From Desulfothermus sp964427155 (GTDB taxonomy: Bacteria; Desulfobacterota; Desulfovibrionia; Desulfovibrionales; Desulfothermaceae): DNA of 64,000 bases. The notes under the pieces were generated by a model. It searched no databases. It was not told the origin of the DNA and worked only from the letters and a program-made list of their open reading frames with translations. Below are positions 44,460 to 53,326 of this stretch, piece after piece. Position 1 is the first letter of the stretch. Each line of letters opens with the position of its first letter. The DNA is taken from assembly GCA_964427155.1 (NCBI GenBank), contig CAYRSC010000002.1, forward strand, positions 51,565 to 115,564, read 5' to 3'. The position numbers and the translations under genes are program-made.

Positions 44460-46397
44460 CTATGCTTTCTCCTTTTGTGCTAGTTTTTTCCGAACAAATT
44501 CCAGTCGTCCTCCCTCCCTTATAGTCCTTAGCTCCTCTTCGCTAAGGTCATTTATAAGGGATATTTCTTTTTCTACTCCAGACACCTTGATAGAGATATC
44601 TCCTCCTGGATATATCTCCCCACAGGGTATGGTCACATCCATTCCAACCTCTAAGAGGTCGTAATCCTTCGGGTCCTTGAATATAAGGGGTAATATGCCA
44701 AAGTTTATCAGGTTGGCCCGATGTATCCTGGCAAAGGATTTTGCCATTACACATACTATCCCAAGATATCTTGGAGCGAGTGCAGCATGTTCTCTGCTGG
44801 ATCCCTGGCCATAGTTTTCCCCTCCAACTATTATCCCTCCCTTATGGGACTGGGCCCTTTTTACAAAGTCTTTATCTATCTTGGAATAGATATATTCACT
44901 AATAGCCGGGATATTTGACCTTAGGGAGGTTACCTCAGCCCCTCCAGGAAGGATATGGTCAGTGGTAATGTTGTCCCCCACCTTTATTAATATCTTTTTA
45001 TAGATCTCTTCAGGCAGGGGATCAAATTGGGGCAGTGGGACTATATTGGGGCCCCGATAGACTGTTATATCCTCTGTGTTCTCTGGAGGATATATAAAGT
45101 GCCTTTTGATTGAGGGCACAGAGGGAGGCAATGATGCCCTCTGGGGATCTCCCCAGGTGATGGGATCTGTAAATTTTCCATGTATGGCCGTATGGGCCGC
45201 AGTTACAGGGCTTACTAGATATACAGAGGCATCCTGGGTGCCACTTCTTCCCTCAAAATTACGGTTGAAGGTACGTACACTAACCCCCCTGCTTATGGGA
45301 GATCCCCCCATGCCTATACATGGCCCACACGCACATTCCAGTATCCGCACCCCTGCATCTACAAAATCTTCATATCCCCCATCTTCCAGTAGGAGTTTTA
45401 CTACCTGTCTGGAGCCGGGGGAGAGAAGCACGTCTACCTCTGGATGGATGTGCCTTCCAGATAATATATTGGCAGCGGTCTTCATATCCATATATGAGGA
45501 GTTTGTACAGGACCCTATTACCACCTGGTCCACCTTCATGCCATCTAATTCCTTAACTGGTACCACATTATCAGGCATATGGGGACATGCCGCAAGGGGC
45601 TCTATCTTTTCCAGGTCCACCACAAGAGAAGAGTCATATCTTGCGTCTTCGTCAGGACTCAGGGGAGTAAAGTCCCTTTCCCTTCCCATAATCTTTAAAA
45701 ATCTTCTGGTATTCTCATCACTGGGGAAAATAGAAGAGGTGGCTCCCAGTTCTGCCCCCATATTGGTGATGGTGGCCCTTTCTGGGACACTTAAGGAGAG
45801 GACTCCAGGACCTGTGTATTCTAAGATGGCCCCCACTGCCCCTTTTACTGTAAGTTCCTTCAGGATATGTAGTATAATATCCTTTGCTGTGGCCCAACCT
45901 TTTAACTGGTTTAATAAATGGATCTTTATTATCCTTGGCATTGGAAGGGTATATGGTTCTCCTGCCATGGCAAGGGCCACAGATAGTCCCCCTGCCCCCA
46001 TGGCAAGGGAACCAATTCCCCCTGCAGTGGGGGTATGACTGTCTGACCCTAGAAGGGTCCTTCCTGGTGCTGCAAAATTTTCCAGATGTAGTTGATGACA
46101 TATACCATTTCCAGGTGGGGAAAAGATTATACCAAATTTCATGGCAACGCTTCGGAGATATCGGTGGTCATCAGGGTTTCTAAATCCCATCTGAAGGGTA
46201 TTGTGGTCCACATAACTCACAGAAAGGGATGTTTTGACTCTGGATATGCCTAGAGACTCTAGTTGAAGATATGTCATTGTGCCTGTGGCATCCTGGGTGA
46301 GGGTTTGATCTATGCGGATGGCTATTTCCTCCCCTGGAATCATCCTACCCTCCACCAGATGGGAACTGATTATCTTTTGAGCCATATTCATTCCCAT
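44460..46397 (-). CDS. Aconitate hydratase
   Basis: A 645-residue [4Fe-4S] enzyme of the aconitase superfamily, isomerising citrate to isocitrate. Fe-S ligands are seen in GSCTNSSYMDM and ECACGPCIGMGG. Active-site stretches include GSDSHTPTAGGIGSLAMGAG, RNFEGRSG and GGENYGQGSSREHAALAPRY. Large and swivel domains are in one chain, as in the 640-residue group found in many anaerobes, shorter than E. coli AcnA/AcnB. Homoaconitase is less likely given the single-chain form. GGAGAGAG supports the ATG at 46397. Confidence 0.92.
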   Translation of the reverse strand: MGMNMAQKIISSHLVEGRMIPGEEIAIRIDQTLTQDATGTMTYLQLESLGISRVKTSLSVSYVDHNTLQMGFRNPDDHRYLRSVAMKFGIIFSPPGNGICHQLHLENFAAPGRTLLGSDSHTPTAGGIGSLAMGAGGLSVALAMAGEPYTLPMPRIIKIHLLNQLKGWATAKDIILHILKELTVKGAVGAILEYTGPGVLSLSVPERATITNMGAELGATSSIFPSDENTRRFLKIMGRERDFTPLSPDEDARYDSSLVVDLEKIEPLAACPHMPDNVVPVKELDGMKVDQVVIGSCTNSSYMDMKTAANILSGRHIHPEVDVLLSPGSRQVVKLLLEDGGYEDFVDAGVRILECACGPCIGMGGSPISRGVSVRTFNRNFEGRSGTQDASVYLVSPVTAAHTAIHGKFTDPITWGDPQRASLPPSVPSIKRHFIYPPENTEDITVYRGPNIVPLPQFDPLPEEIYKKILIKVGDNITTDHILPGGAEVTSLRSNIPAISEYIYSKIDKDFVKRAQSHKGGIIVGGENYGQGSSREHAALAPRYLGIVCVMAKSFARIHRANLINFGILPLIFKDPKDYDLLEVGMDVTIPCGEIYPGGDISIKVSGVEKEISLINDLSEEELRTIREGGRLEFVRKKLAQKEKA

Positions 46398-46411
46398 TTA
46401 CTCTCTCCTCT

Positions 46412-46861
46412 CTATCGCTGTTTATTATTGGCTATCTCTATTACCCTGGAATATACTGGCTCCAGTATCCCAAACCTATTTATGCCTACCAGTCTAAGCC
46501 TTCCAACTTCTTTCCCTCTCACAGGACAATATGTCAAGATAAAAGCATTCTTATTCACCTCAAGGTGCTTAGTGTGAGGATAAAATATTATCTTTTTTTC
46601 CGGATAAAAAGGACAGGTTCTACACATTCCTTTTCTCCATTCAATCTCCAGCACCATCTCTGTGAGGTTAAAATAGGCACCCTCCATCTGTCCCCTCAAC
46701 GTGATACAGCCATTTCCTTGCTCTACTTTTATAGAAGAAAAGGAAAATACATCCTCTTGTTCCTGGGGAGTGGGCCATGCCTTTCTTCCACATGCACAAA
46801 TAAAGACCAAAAGAGATACTCCCATGAGAAGTATCAATGCGCTAGTTCTTCTCCCTTTCAC
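46412..46861 (-). CDS. Small lipoprotein of unknown function
   Basis: A 149-residue protein with a lipoprotein signal (LILLMGVSLLVFICACGRKA, lipid Cys probably at residue 24) followed by a WPTPQEQED linker. The mature part is beta-rich and holds a CRTCPFYP motif with a CxxC pair. The GTG start overlaps the mutS end by 20 bases and has GGAG upstream. I know no family for it. Confidence 0.75.
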   Translation of the reverse strand: MKGRRTSALILLMGVSLLVFICACGRKAWPTPQEQEDVFSFSSIKVEQGNGCITLRGQMEGAYFNLTEMVLEIEWRKGMCRTCPFYPEKKIIFYPHTKHLEVNKNAFILTYCPVRGKEVGRLRLVGINRFGILEPVYSRVIEIANNKQR

Positions 46862-49484
46862 ACCACTTCTCCTTCCATTTCCATAGGATATTTAGGGCCT
46901 CCAGGGGGGTAATCTTACTTAGGTCCAGGAGAGAGAGTTCCCTAAGGATGGGATGAATATGGACTTGGTTATTTTTTTGGTGCCCTTTCTTTTTTTCTCC
47001 TGGAGTAAGGAGGTGGGGTAATAGGATCATCTTATTTTTCTTGGGCCTATTGTCCCTCACCTTCTCCATTTTCTCTTCCAAACCCTGTAATATCTCCTTT
47101 GCCCTGGAGATTACACCTCTGGGAAGTCCTGCCAACCTGGCCACCTCTATGCCATAACTCTTGTCCGCAGGTCCAGGGAGGAGCTTTCTCAGAAATATTA
47201 TCTCCCCCTTCCATTCTTTTACTGCTATATTCAAATTTTTTATGCCTCTTATTCTCCCCTCCAGTTCAGTGAGTTCGTGATAGTGGGTGGCAAAGAGGGT
47301 GCGGATACCTCCTGCCTTTTCAGCTAGATATTCTACCACTGCCCAGGCAAGGGAGAGGCCGTCAAAGGTGCTGGTGCCTCTGCCTATTTCATCCAGGATG
47401 ATCAGGCTGCGCCTGGTGGAGTAGCGAAGTATTCTGGAGGTCTCAAGCATCTCTACCATAAAGGTGGATTGCCCCCTTGCCAGATTGTCAGATGCCCCAA
47501 CTCTTGTGAAGATACGGTCACATATTCCTATATGTGCCCGCTCTGCAGGGACAAAACTTCCCATCTGGGCAAGGATACATATGAGGGCAACCTGCCGCAA
47601 TACAGTGGATTTTCCTGCCATATTGGGTCCTGTGATAAGGAGTATCCTGTCTGTTTCATCAATGGTTATATCATTTGGGATATAGTTGGAGGTACCCTGT
47701 ATAGCTTCAACCACTGGATGTCTCCCCCCTATTATCTCTATCTTAAGACCAGTGTGGATATGGGGCATATTCCACCTGTATTTTATGGCACATGTGCTCA
47801 GCGATAGGTAAAAGTCTAATCTAGCCAATAGCCTGGAGACCTTTATTACCCTGTCTTTAAAGGATAGGACCTTTTCCCTTAACTGAAGAAATAGTTCGTA
47901 CTCCAGGGACTTCCTCTTTTCTTCACTGGAGAAGATCTTTTCTTCCAGTTCCTTTAGCTCCTTTGTGATATATCTCTCACTGTTCACCAGGGTTTGACGT
48001 CTGATAAAATATTCTGGGACTTCCCCTTTAAAGCTCCTGGGGACCTCAAAATAATATCCAAATACCCGATTAAACCCTAATTTGAGTTTGGTTATGCCTG
48101 TTTTTTCCCGTTCTGATTTTAGCAGTTCCCTGAGTCTACCTTCTCCGTGCTCACTAAATTCTATTAGTTCATCTAACTCCTCACAATAGCCTCTCTTAAA
48201 TAGTCCTCCCTCTGTGATAATTGTAGGGGGGGTGTCCACAAGGCTGGAACATAAAAGGGTATGGAGATCAGTTAGAGTGTCCCAGGAATCTAAAATATCT
48301 TTTAAGGCCCCGGGTAGGGGCTGTTCCACATTTAGGATGCGGGGAATAGAGGGAAGAGGAAATAGGCTATTTCTAAGGGATGCAAAGTCCTTGGGTGTCC
48401 CTCTGTTTAAAAATATTCTGTTTATGAGCCGTTCCAGGTCAGATATATGAGAGAGGGACTGTCTTAATCCATTTAAGATGGTCTTGTTTTCATATAGAAA
48501 TTTTACCACTTCAAGGTTGTCATTGATCCTCTTTTTTTCTCTATATGGATATTTTAACCTCCTTGCCAGATATCTTGCCCCCATTGGGGTGGAGGTAAAA
48601 TCTATGAGATGAATCAGTGTTCCACTTCCCTTGGTCCCATCTAGCCGTTTAAAGAGTTCTAGATTTTTTTCTGTGACTTCATCCAGGATCAAAAAGTCAT
48701 TCAGGTTGATGAGCCTTACAGGGGATAGATGAGAAAAGTTTTCATTGTGGGTGCGGGTGAGATATAAGAGGAGAGCGCCACAGCACTGGATAACCACCCT
48801 GGCCTTTTTTGTTGGCTCCAGCAGGAGTTCATCTGCGAGATGGGATTCCTTAAGTAGTTGAATAGACCTTTGAAGGTCAAAAAAAATAGAGGAGACATAG
48901 GTTATCTTGGTTTCAAATTCCTGATATTCTAATGGGACCTCTTCTCCTTCCATACATAATATCTCTGAAGGGGAGATCTTTTCCACCCATTTCCAGAGCT
49001 CTTCCCTCTCTCCACCTAGATAGGCCATCCACTCTCCTGTGGAATAATCCATCCAGGAGATGGCACCTGCCTCTATGGCTTCACTATAGTAGAGGGATGC
49101 CAGAAAATTGTTGGATGTTGTGGAAAGGGCGGTCCCTTCCACCACTGTACCAGGGGTTAGAACCCTTACCACTTCTCTTTTAACCAGCCCTTTTGCCTTT
49201 CTTGGGTCCTCCACCTGGTCACATATGGCCACCTTGTAATTTTTCTCCAATAGAGGACGTACATATTCCTCCAGGGCATGATAGGGGACCCCGCACATTG
49301 GTACAGGGTCTTCATCATGGGGATTTCTGGAGGTGAGGGCTATTTGTAATTCCCTGGATGCTGTTTCAGCATCCTCAAAGAATAGCTCATAAAAATCCCC
49401 CATCCTGAAAAATAATAGGGCATCTGGATATCTTTCCTTGATGGAGAGATACTGTTTGAGCATGGGGGTAAGTTTTATAGCCAT
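46842..49484 (-). CDS. mutS: DNA mismatch repair protein MutS
   Basis: Mismatch-recognition ATPase, 880 residues. The N-terminal mismatch-binding domain has the PhexGlu-type motif in LLFFRMGDFYELFFEDAE. The core follows with EKNLELFKRLDGTKGSGTLI. The ATPase has Walker A GPNMAGKST (about residue 619), LILDEIGRGTSTFDGLSLAW and LFATHYHELTEL. Length and order are those of MutS I. A strong hairpin lies in its leader. mutL is not in the window. Confidence 0.97.
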   Translation of the reverse strand: MAIKLTPMLKQYLSIKERYPDALLFFRMGDFYELFFEDAETASRELQIALTSRNPHDEDPVPMCGVPYHALEEYVRPLLEKNYKVAICDQVEDPRKAKGLVKREVVRVLTPGTVVEGTALSTTSNNFLASLYYSEAIEAGAISWMDYSTGEWMAYLGGEREELWKWVEKISPSEILCMEGEEVPLEYQEFETKITYVSSIFFDLQRSIQLLKESHLADELLLEPTKKARVVIQCCGALLLYLTRTHNENFSHLSPVRLINLNDFLILDEVTEKNLELFKRLDGTKGSGTLIHLIDFTSTPMGARYLARRLKYPYREKKRINDNLEVVKFLYENKTILNGLRQSLSHISDLERLINRIFLNRGTPKDFASLRNSLFPLPSIPRILNVEQPLPGALKDILDSWDTLTDLHTLLCSSLVDTPPTIITEGGLFKRGYCEELDELIEFSEHGEGRLRELLKSEREKTGITKLKLGFNRVFGYYFEVPRSFKGEVPEYFIRRQTLVNSERYITKELKELEEKIFSSEEKRKSLEYELFLQLREKVLSFKDRVIKVSRLLARLDFYLSLSTCAIKYRWNMPHIHTGLKIEIIGGRHPVVEAIQGTSNYIPNDITIDETDRILLITGPNMAGKSTVLRQVALICILAQMGSFVPAERAHIGICDRIFTRVGASDNLARGQSTFMVEMLETSRILRYSTRRSLIILDEIGRGTSTFDGLSLAWAVVEYLAEKAGGIRTLFATHYHELTELEGRIRGIKNLNIAVKEWKGEIIFLRKLLPGPADKSYGIEVARLAGLPRGVISRAKEILQGLEEKMEKVRDNRPKKNKMILLPHLLTPGEKKKGHQKNNQVHIHPILRELSLLDLSKITPLEALNILWKWKEKWCEREKN

Positions 49485-49509
49485 TGCCCTTTGTCCTTAT
49501 ATAGCAAAT

Positions 49510-49542
49510 AGGCCGCTCCCTACTGAGGTGAGGTAGCGGCCT
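49510..49542 (-). promoter_or_regulatory. Strong stem-loop upstream of mutS
   Basis: AGGCCGCT (49510-49517) and AGCGGCCT (49535-49542) form a perfect 8-base-pair stem extended inward by three further pairs. On the minus strand it sits between lapA and mutS. It is followed by ATTTGCT, not a T run, so it is a weak candidate for a terminator and could be an mRNA processing or stability element. Confidence 0.5.
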
Positions 49543-49593
49543 GTGGATAATAGCACCAAGGATTTCTTCTACCTGCCCGCGCTGCCCCTAATT

Positions 49594-49926
49594 TTACTGA
49601 GTGGAGTTTTCCTCCTCCTGTATAGGCTCTTCTCCCCTATAGGAGGATAGTTCTTCTTCTAATTTTGCCACCTGGGATTTGTATTTTCTTAGTTCCTGGG
49701 ATAGCCTTACCTTCTCACCCACCAGATATAGAAAGGATAGGATTGCCCCCAGGCCAAAGGCAGATAACAGATAGAGGTATAGAGGAATGGGATTGGTGCT
49801 CCACTGATTTCCAAATAGACTGAACTTTAGAGCTATCTTATAGGTGATGAATATTGAATTCTGTATGAAAAATACCACTCCACAGAAAAAAAGGATTAAT
49901 AATACAAGAAACTTTACAAATCTCAT
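49594..49926 (-). CDS. lapA: LapA/DUF1049-type membrane protein
   Basis: A 110-residue protein with two transmembrane helices (MRFVKFLVLLILFFCGVVFF; LYLYLLSAFGLGAILSFLYL) and a C-terminal coiled coil (SQELRKYKSQVAKLEEELSS), the pattern of LapA (YciS) proteins. LapA works with LapB in controlling LpxC turnover in enterobacteria. No lapB neighbour is visible here, so the functional link is uncertain. Confidence 0.72.
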   Translation of the reverse strand: MRFVKFLVLLILFFCGVVFFIQNSIFITYKIALKFSLFGNQWSTNPIPLYLYLLSAFGLGAILSFLYLVGEKVRLSQELRKYKSQVAKLEEELSSYRGEEPIQEEENSTQ

Positions 49927-49942
49927 AATACTCTCCCCTGAA

Positions 49943-50440
49943 TTAATGGTTTATAGGGTTTAGTGCCTCAAAAGGTCCTTTTAGCTTTTTATAGGTAATT
50001 TTTAATGCCTCAGGGATGACCATGGTCTCCGCAAACACCGCCATAAACGAATGATCCCCACTCCATCTGGGGACCAGATGAAAATGGAGGTGCTCTTTAA
50101 TCCCTGCCCCTGCAACTTCTCCAATATTTAATCCAATATTTATCCCTTGGGGATGAAATACCTCTTTTAATATCTCTGTGCACTTTACCAATAGCCACAT
50201 CATTTCCCTCTGTTCTTCCTCTTTGAGCTCTTCCAGGGAATGGATATGTCTATAGGGAGTGACCATGATATGGCCTGTATTATAAGGATATTTGTTCATT
50301 ATTACAAAGGAAAAATTACCTCTAAATAGTATCAGGCGCTCCTCGTCCTCTCCCTTTATATCTTTTATGCAAAATACACATTCATCAGGTTTTGGTCCAA
50401 GGATATATTCAATCCTCCACGGCGCCCACAGCCTCTTCAT
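49943..50440 (-). CDS. HIT family hydrolase
   Basis: A 165-residue nucleotide-binding protein of the histidine triad family, AP4A phosphorylase/hydrolase type. The catalytic triad HxHxH is in KEHLHFHLVPRWSGD. The start MKRLWAPWRIEYILGPKPDE followed by CVFC is typical of this subgroup. It overlaps the upstream gene's end by 32 bases. Confidence 0.92.
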   Translation of the reverse strand: MKRLWAPWRIEYILGPKPDECVFCIKDIKGEDEERLILFRGNFSFVIMNKYPYNTGHIMVTPYRHIHSLEELKEEEQREMMWLLVKCTEILKEVFHPQGINIGLNIGEVAGAGIKEHLHFHLVPRWSGDHSFMAVFAETMVIPEALKITYKKLKGPFEALNPINH

Positions 50441-50888
50441 GTAATCTCTCCATCTCCCTTATCTTTTTTATGGCCTCCCTGGGACCTTGAACGGGTATTA
50501 CCCCGTCTATATCCTTCCATCTCCCTATAACTATCACCTCTTTCCCTATCTTTTTGGCAAGGGCTATCTCAGAGAGGGTTCCATATTTCCCAGAGATTGC
50601 TACCACCACATCCCCATTTAATACCACTAAAAAATTTCTCATTTCACCCAGTCCTGTGGCAATGGCATGGGTTATATATTTATTTGCCTCCCGTATCTCC
50701 CTCCCTGGCAATATCCCCAGGGTAATACCTCCCTCCATTGCCACCCCTTGGGCCACTGCCTCCATTACGCCTCCCTTGCCTCCACAGATGACCACATGTC
50801 CTTCTTTTGCCAGTAATCTCCCCAGGGCCATAGCCTCATTGTAGATAGTGCTACAGCACTCTCCCGCTCCAATTACAGAGACCCTCAT
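50409..50888 (-). CDS. LOG-like family protein (TIGR00725 type)
   Basis: A 159-residue Rossmann-fold protein. The residues RVSVIGAGECCSTIYNEAMA, GHVVICGGKGGVMEAVAQGV and ISGKYGTLSEIALAKKIGKE resemble the lysine decarboxylase-like LOG fold, with GKYGTLSE in place of PGGxGTxxE. Related proteins act as nucleotide phosphoribohydrolases or bind Moco-like ligands. Function here is not determined. Confidence 0.82.
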   Translation of the reverse strand: MRVSVIGAGECCSTIYNEAMALGRLLAKEGHVVICGGKGGVMEAVAQGVAMEGGITLGILPGREIREANKYITHAIATGLGEMRNFLVVLNGDVVVAISGKYGTLSEIALAKKIGKEVIVIGRWKDIDGVIPVQGPREAIKKIREMERLHEEAVGAVED

Positions 50889-50898
50889 AATCTTTTCC

Positions 50899-51648
50899 TT
50901 AAAGGATTTGACTTAGAAACTGTTTTGTTCTGGGATGAATGGGATTTGTAAAGAAATGCTCAGGAGTACCCTCTTCCAATATCCTACCCTCGTCCATAAA
51001 GATGACCCTGTCTGCCACCTCCCTGGCAAAACCCATCTCGTGGGTGACCACTATCATGGTCATGCCCTCTTCCGCAAGGGTCTTCATCACGTCCAAGACC
51101 TCTCCTATCATCTCTGGGTCCAGCGCAGATGTGGGCTCATCAAATAGCATTATTTTAGGACTCATTGCCAGTGCCCTGGCAATGGCCACCCTCTGCTGTT
51201 GTCCCCCCGAGAGCCTGCGGGGATACTGATGGGCCTTGTCCCTTATTCCCACTTTTTCCAGGAGATAATAGGCCCTTTCCTCAGCCTCCTTTTTAGAGAG
51301 TCCTTTTAATTTTATAGGGGCGAGAGTTAGATTTTCCAGCACGGTCTTGTGAGGAAATAGATTAAAACTCTGAAATACCATCCCAAGTTCCATCCTCACC
51401 TTTGTTAAATCTGTGGCTGGATCTGTGACTTCTACCCCATCTACAATTATCTTCCCCGAGGAAACCTTCTCCAATTGATTTATAGTCCTGAGCAAGGTGC
51501 TCTTACCTGATCCACTGGCCCCTATAATTACGATCCTCTCCTGTTTATAGACATCCATGTTGATATCTTTTAGGGCCAAAAAATTGCCAAAATATTTATA
51601 AACATGCTCAATATGGATTATTGGACTTTTTTGATTCATTTTACTCAT
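50899..51648 (-). CDS. Polar amino-acid ABC transporter ATP-binding protein
   Basis: A 249-residue ABC ATPase of the GlnQ/HisP type. Walker A is GASGSGKSTLLRTINQLE, the signature LSGGQQQRVAIARAL, Walker B IMLFDEPTSALDPE and the switch VVTHEMGFAREVADRVIFMD. Start codons at 51648 and 51639 are both possible. It overlaps the permease gene by eight bases and belongs with the two genes upstream. Confidence 0.94.
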   Translation of the reverse strand: MSKMNQKSPIIHIEHVYKYFGNFLALKDINMDVYKQERIVIIGASGSGKSTLLRTINQLEKVSSGKIIVDGVEVTDPATDLTKVRMELGMVFQSFNLFPHKTVLENLTLAPIKLKGLSKKEAEERAYYLLEKVGIRDKAHQYPRRLSGGQQQRVAIARALAMSPKIMLFDEPTSALDPEMIGEVLDVMKTLAEEGMTMIVVTHEMGFAREVADRVIFMDEGRILEEGTPEHFFTNPIHPRTKQFLSQIL

Positions 51649-52423
51649 AGGGTGTCATCTTTTTTTCCATTATACTTACAAACTTAGAAAGCACCAGGGT
51701 TATTAAAAGATATATAAGTGCCACCATAGTAAACGTTTCAAAATAGTGAAAAGTGGAAGTAGCATACTCCCTTCCCCGTCTCAAAAGGTCGGCTACTGCT
51801 ATGATGGACACTAGAGAGGTATCTTTTAATAATGCAATAAATTCATTTCCCACAGGGGGCAGGATGGTTCTCATGGCCTGGGGTAGAATTACATAAAACA
51901 TGGTTTGACGTTTGTTGAAGCCAAGGGAAAGTGCGGCTTCTGTTTGTCCATAGTCAATGGATTCAATGCCAGCCCTGAAGACCTCTCCCATATAGGCCCC
52001 ATAACAGATGGTCATGGCCAGGATGGCCGCAAAAAAAGGAGGGATTCTGGTAAAGCTTCCCACTGCATAATAGATGTAAAAGAGCTGTACCAGAAGGGGT
52101 ATGCCCCTTATAATCTCCACATAGGTGGAGGCTATAAGGTTTATTACCCTGTTTTTGGATATCCTTCCCAGACCTGTGAGGAGTCCCACAAAGAAAGAGA
52201 GGACAATAGATATGATGGTTACTTCAAATGTGACCCTTATACCATCTGGAACGAACTCCAGGATTTCCAGATAAGGGTCAGGCTTGAAGACACATAGTCC
52301 TATTATAAGGGCCAGGGAACCAAAGAAAGATATCCTCCATGCAGTTATAAGCCCACTGTCCTTCTCCTCTGGAATGGCCGCTCCATCGGTTACCTCTATT
52401 TTAACTGGCGCCTTTTCTCCCAT
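51641..52423 (-). CDS. Polar amino-acid ABC transporter permease
   Basis: A 260-residue HisM/GlnP-family permease. A cytoplasmic N-terminal segment of about 30 residues precedes five or six transmembrane helices. The EAA loop is EAALSLGFNKRQTMFYVILP followed by QAMRTILPPVGNEFIALLKD. It pairs with itself in the membrane. It comes after the binding-protein gene with a GC-rich hairpin between. Confidence 0.93.
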   Translation of the reverse strand: MGEKAPVKIEVTDGAAIPEEKDSGLITAWRISFFGSLALIIGLCVFKPDPYLEILEFVPDGIRVTFEVTIISIVLSFFVGLLTGLGRISKNRVINLIASTYVEIIRGIPLLVQLFYIYYAVGSFTRIPPFFAAILAMTICYGAYMGEVFRAGIESIDYGQTEAALSLGFNKRQTMFYVILPQAMRTILPPVGNEFIALLKDTSLVSIIAVADLLRRGREYATSTFHYFETFTMVALIYLLITLVLSKFVSIMEKKMTPYE

Positions 52424-52447
52424 AATACGAACTCTCTAGGTGTTTTT

Positions 52448-52468
52448 AAGGGGGGATATTCCCCCCTT
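52448..52468 (-). promoter_or_regulatory. GC-rich intercistronic hairpin between binding protein and permease
   Basis: AAGGGGGG (52448-52455) and CCCCCCTT (52461-52468) form a perfect 8-base-pair stem with a 5-base loop, directly after the stop codon of the binding-protein gene on the minus strand. There is no T run after it on that strand. Such hairpins stabilise the upstream mRNA, often giving more binding protein than permease. Confidence 0.6.
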
Positions 52469-52470
52469 TT

Positions 52471-53211
52471 TTATTTAATCCACTTTTTTATGAGTTGCTT
52501 ATCTATGCCCTTTTCCTTTACAAGTCTTATCCCCTTATTTATTAAATCCAAAACGGCCTTGTTACCTTTTTTCACAGCAATACCATAATATTCTGCCTTT
52601 CCTGTCTCAATAATAGATGCTATTTTTAATTTTTCCTTGAATCCCTTTTTCTGTCTGGAGTAATTTGCGGCAACAGGGTCATCACATACCACCCCTGCGA
52701 GGTTCCCATTTATAAGGTCCTGCATGGCAAGACCTATCTCATCATAGGATTTTGGAATGACCCCCTTTACTCGCTGGATGGCAAAATATCCTGTGGTGCC
52801 TATCTGGGCCCCTACCTTTTTCCCAATTAGATCCTTTAATGTCTTGGCCTTACTGTTTACCGGGACCACCAGGGCCTGTCTCACCTTGTAATAGGGGATA
52901 CTAAAGTCCATGGTCTTTTTCCTTTCCTCTGTAATACTTACAGAAGAACAAATGGCATCATAATTTCCCCCAGCAAGTCCTGCGAAGATCCCATCCCATG
53001 CCACATTTTTGAATACCGGGATAAATCCCGCCAGCCTTCCTGCGGCTGTCATGTAATCAATGGAAAATCCCACTATCTGTTTTTTGGCATTTACGAATTC
53101 CATGGGTGGCCAGGTTGCATCCACGGCAAATACAATGACCCTTTTTTTGGCCATAGCTGTTGATGCCACACAACAAAATACCATAAAGAGCAAAAATACC
53201 TTTTTCAACAT
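52471..53211 (-). CDS. Polar amino-acid ABC transporter periplasmic binding protein
   Basis: A 246-residue solute-binding protein, family 3. The signal peptide MLKKVFLLFMVFCCVASTAM followed by AKK precedes the mature start VIVFAVDATWPPMEFVN. Typical motifs include GFSIDYMTAAGRLAGFIPVF, AGGNYDAICSSVSITEERKK, DFSIPYYK and VGAQIGTTGYFAIQRVKG. The ligand is probably a basic or polar amino acid. GGGGAGG precedes the ATG. Confidence 0.94.
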   Translation of the reverse strand: MLKKVFLLFMVFCCVASTAMAKKRVIVFAVDATWPPMEFVNAKKQIVGFSIDYMTAAGRLAGFIPVFKNVAWDGIFAGLAGGNYDAICSSVSITEERKKTMDFSIPYYKVRQALVVPVNSKAKTLKDLIGKKVGAQIGTTGYFAIQRVKGVIPKSYDEIGLAMQDLINGNLAGVVCDDPVAANYSRQKKGFKEKLKIASIIETGKAEYYGIAVKKGNKAVLDLINKGIRLVKEKGIDKQLIKKWIK

Positions 53212-53261
53212 AGCAAACCTCCCCTCTTTTTGTACTTTTTATAGATTTTTCCCCATCTCCC

Positions 53262-53291
53262 CTAATACTCCATATTCCAGAGTCAGGTCAA
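53262..53291 (-). promoter_or_regulatory. Promoter of the amino-acid ABC transporter operon
   Basis: On the minus strand, TTGACC (53286-53291) and TATTAG (53262-53267) are separated by 18 bases, giving a start about 45 bases before the binding-protein ATG. The -35 overlaps an inverted repeat. Confidence 0.5.
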
Positions 53292-53303
53292 GTAAAGTTG
53301 ACC
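53286..53303. promoter_or_regulatory. Inverted repeat overlapping the -35 of the ABC transporter promoter
   Basis: GGTCAA (53286-53291) and TTGACC (53298-53303) are perfect inverted arms around a 6-base spacer, 18 bases in all. Its place over the -35 fits an operator for a repressor or activator of amino-acid uptake. No regulator gene is adjacent. Confidence 0.5.
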
Positions 53304-53326
53304 CATGCCCAAAAACTCTAAGTGCC

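Noticed and set aside
45076..46038. 320-codon plus-strand frame
   Set aside because: It is antisense to the well-supported aconitase gene and has no recognisable domain.
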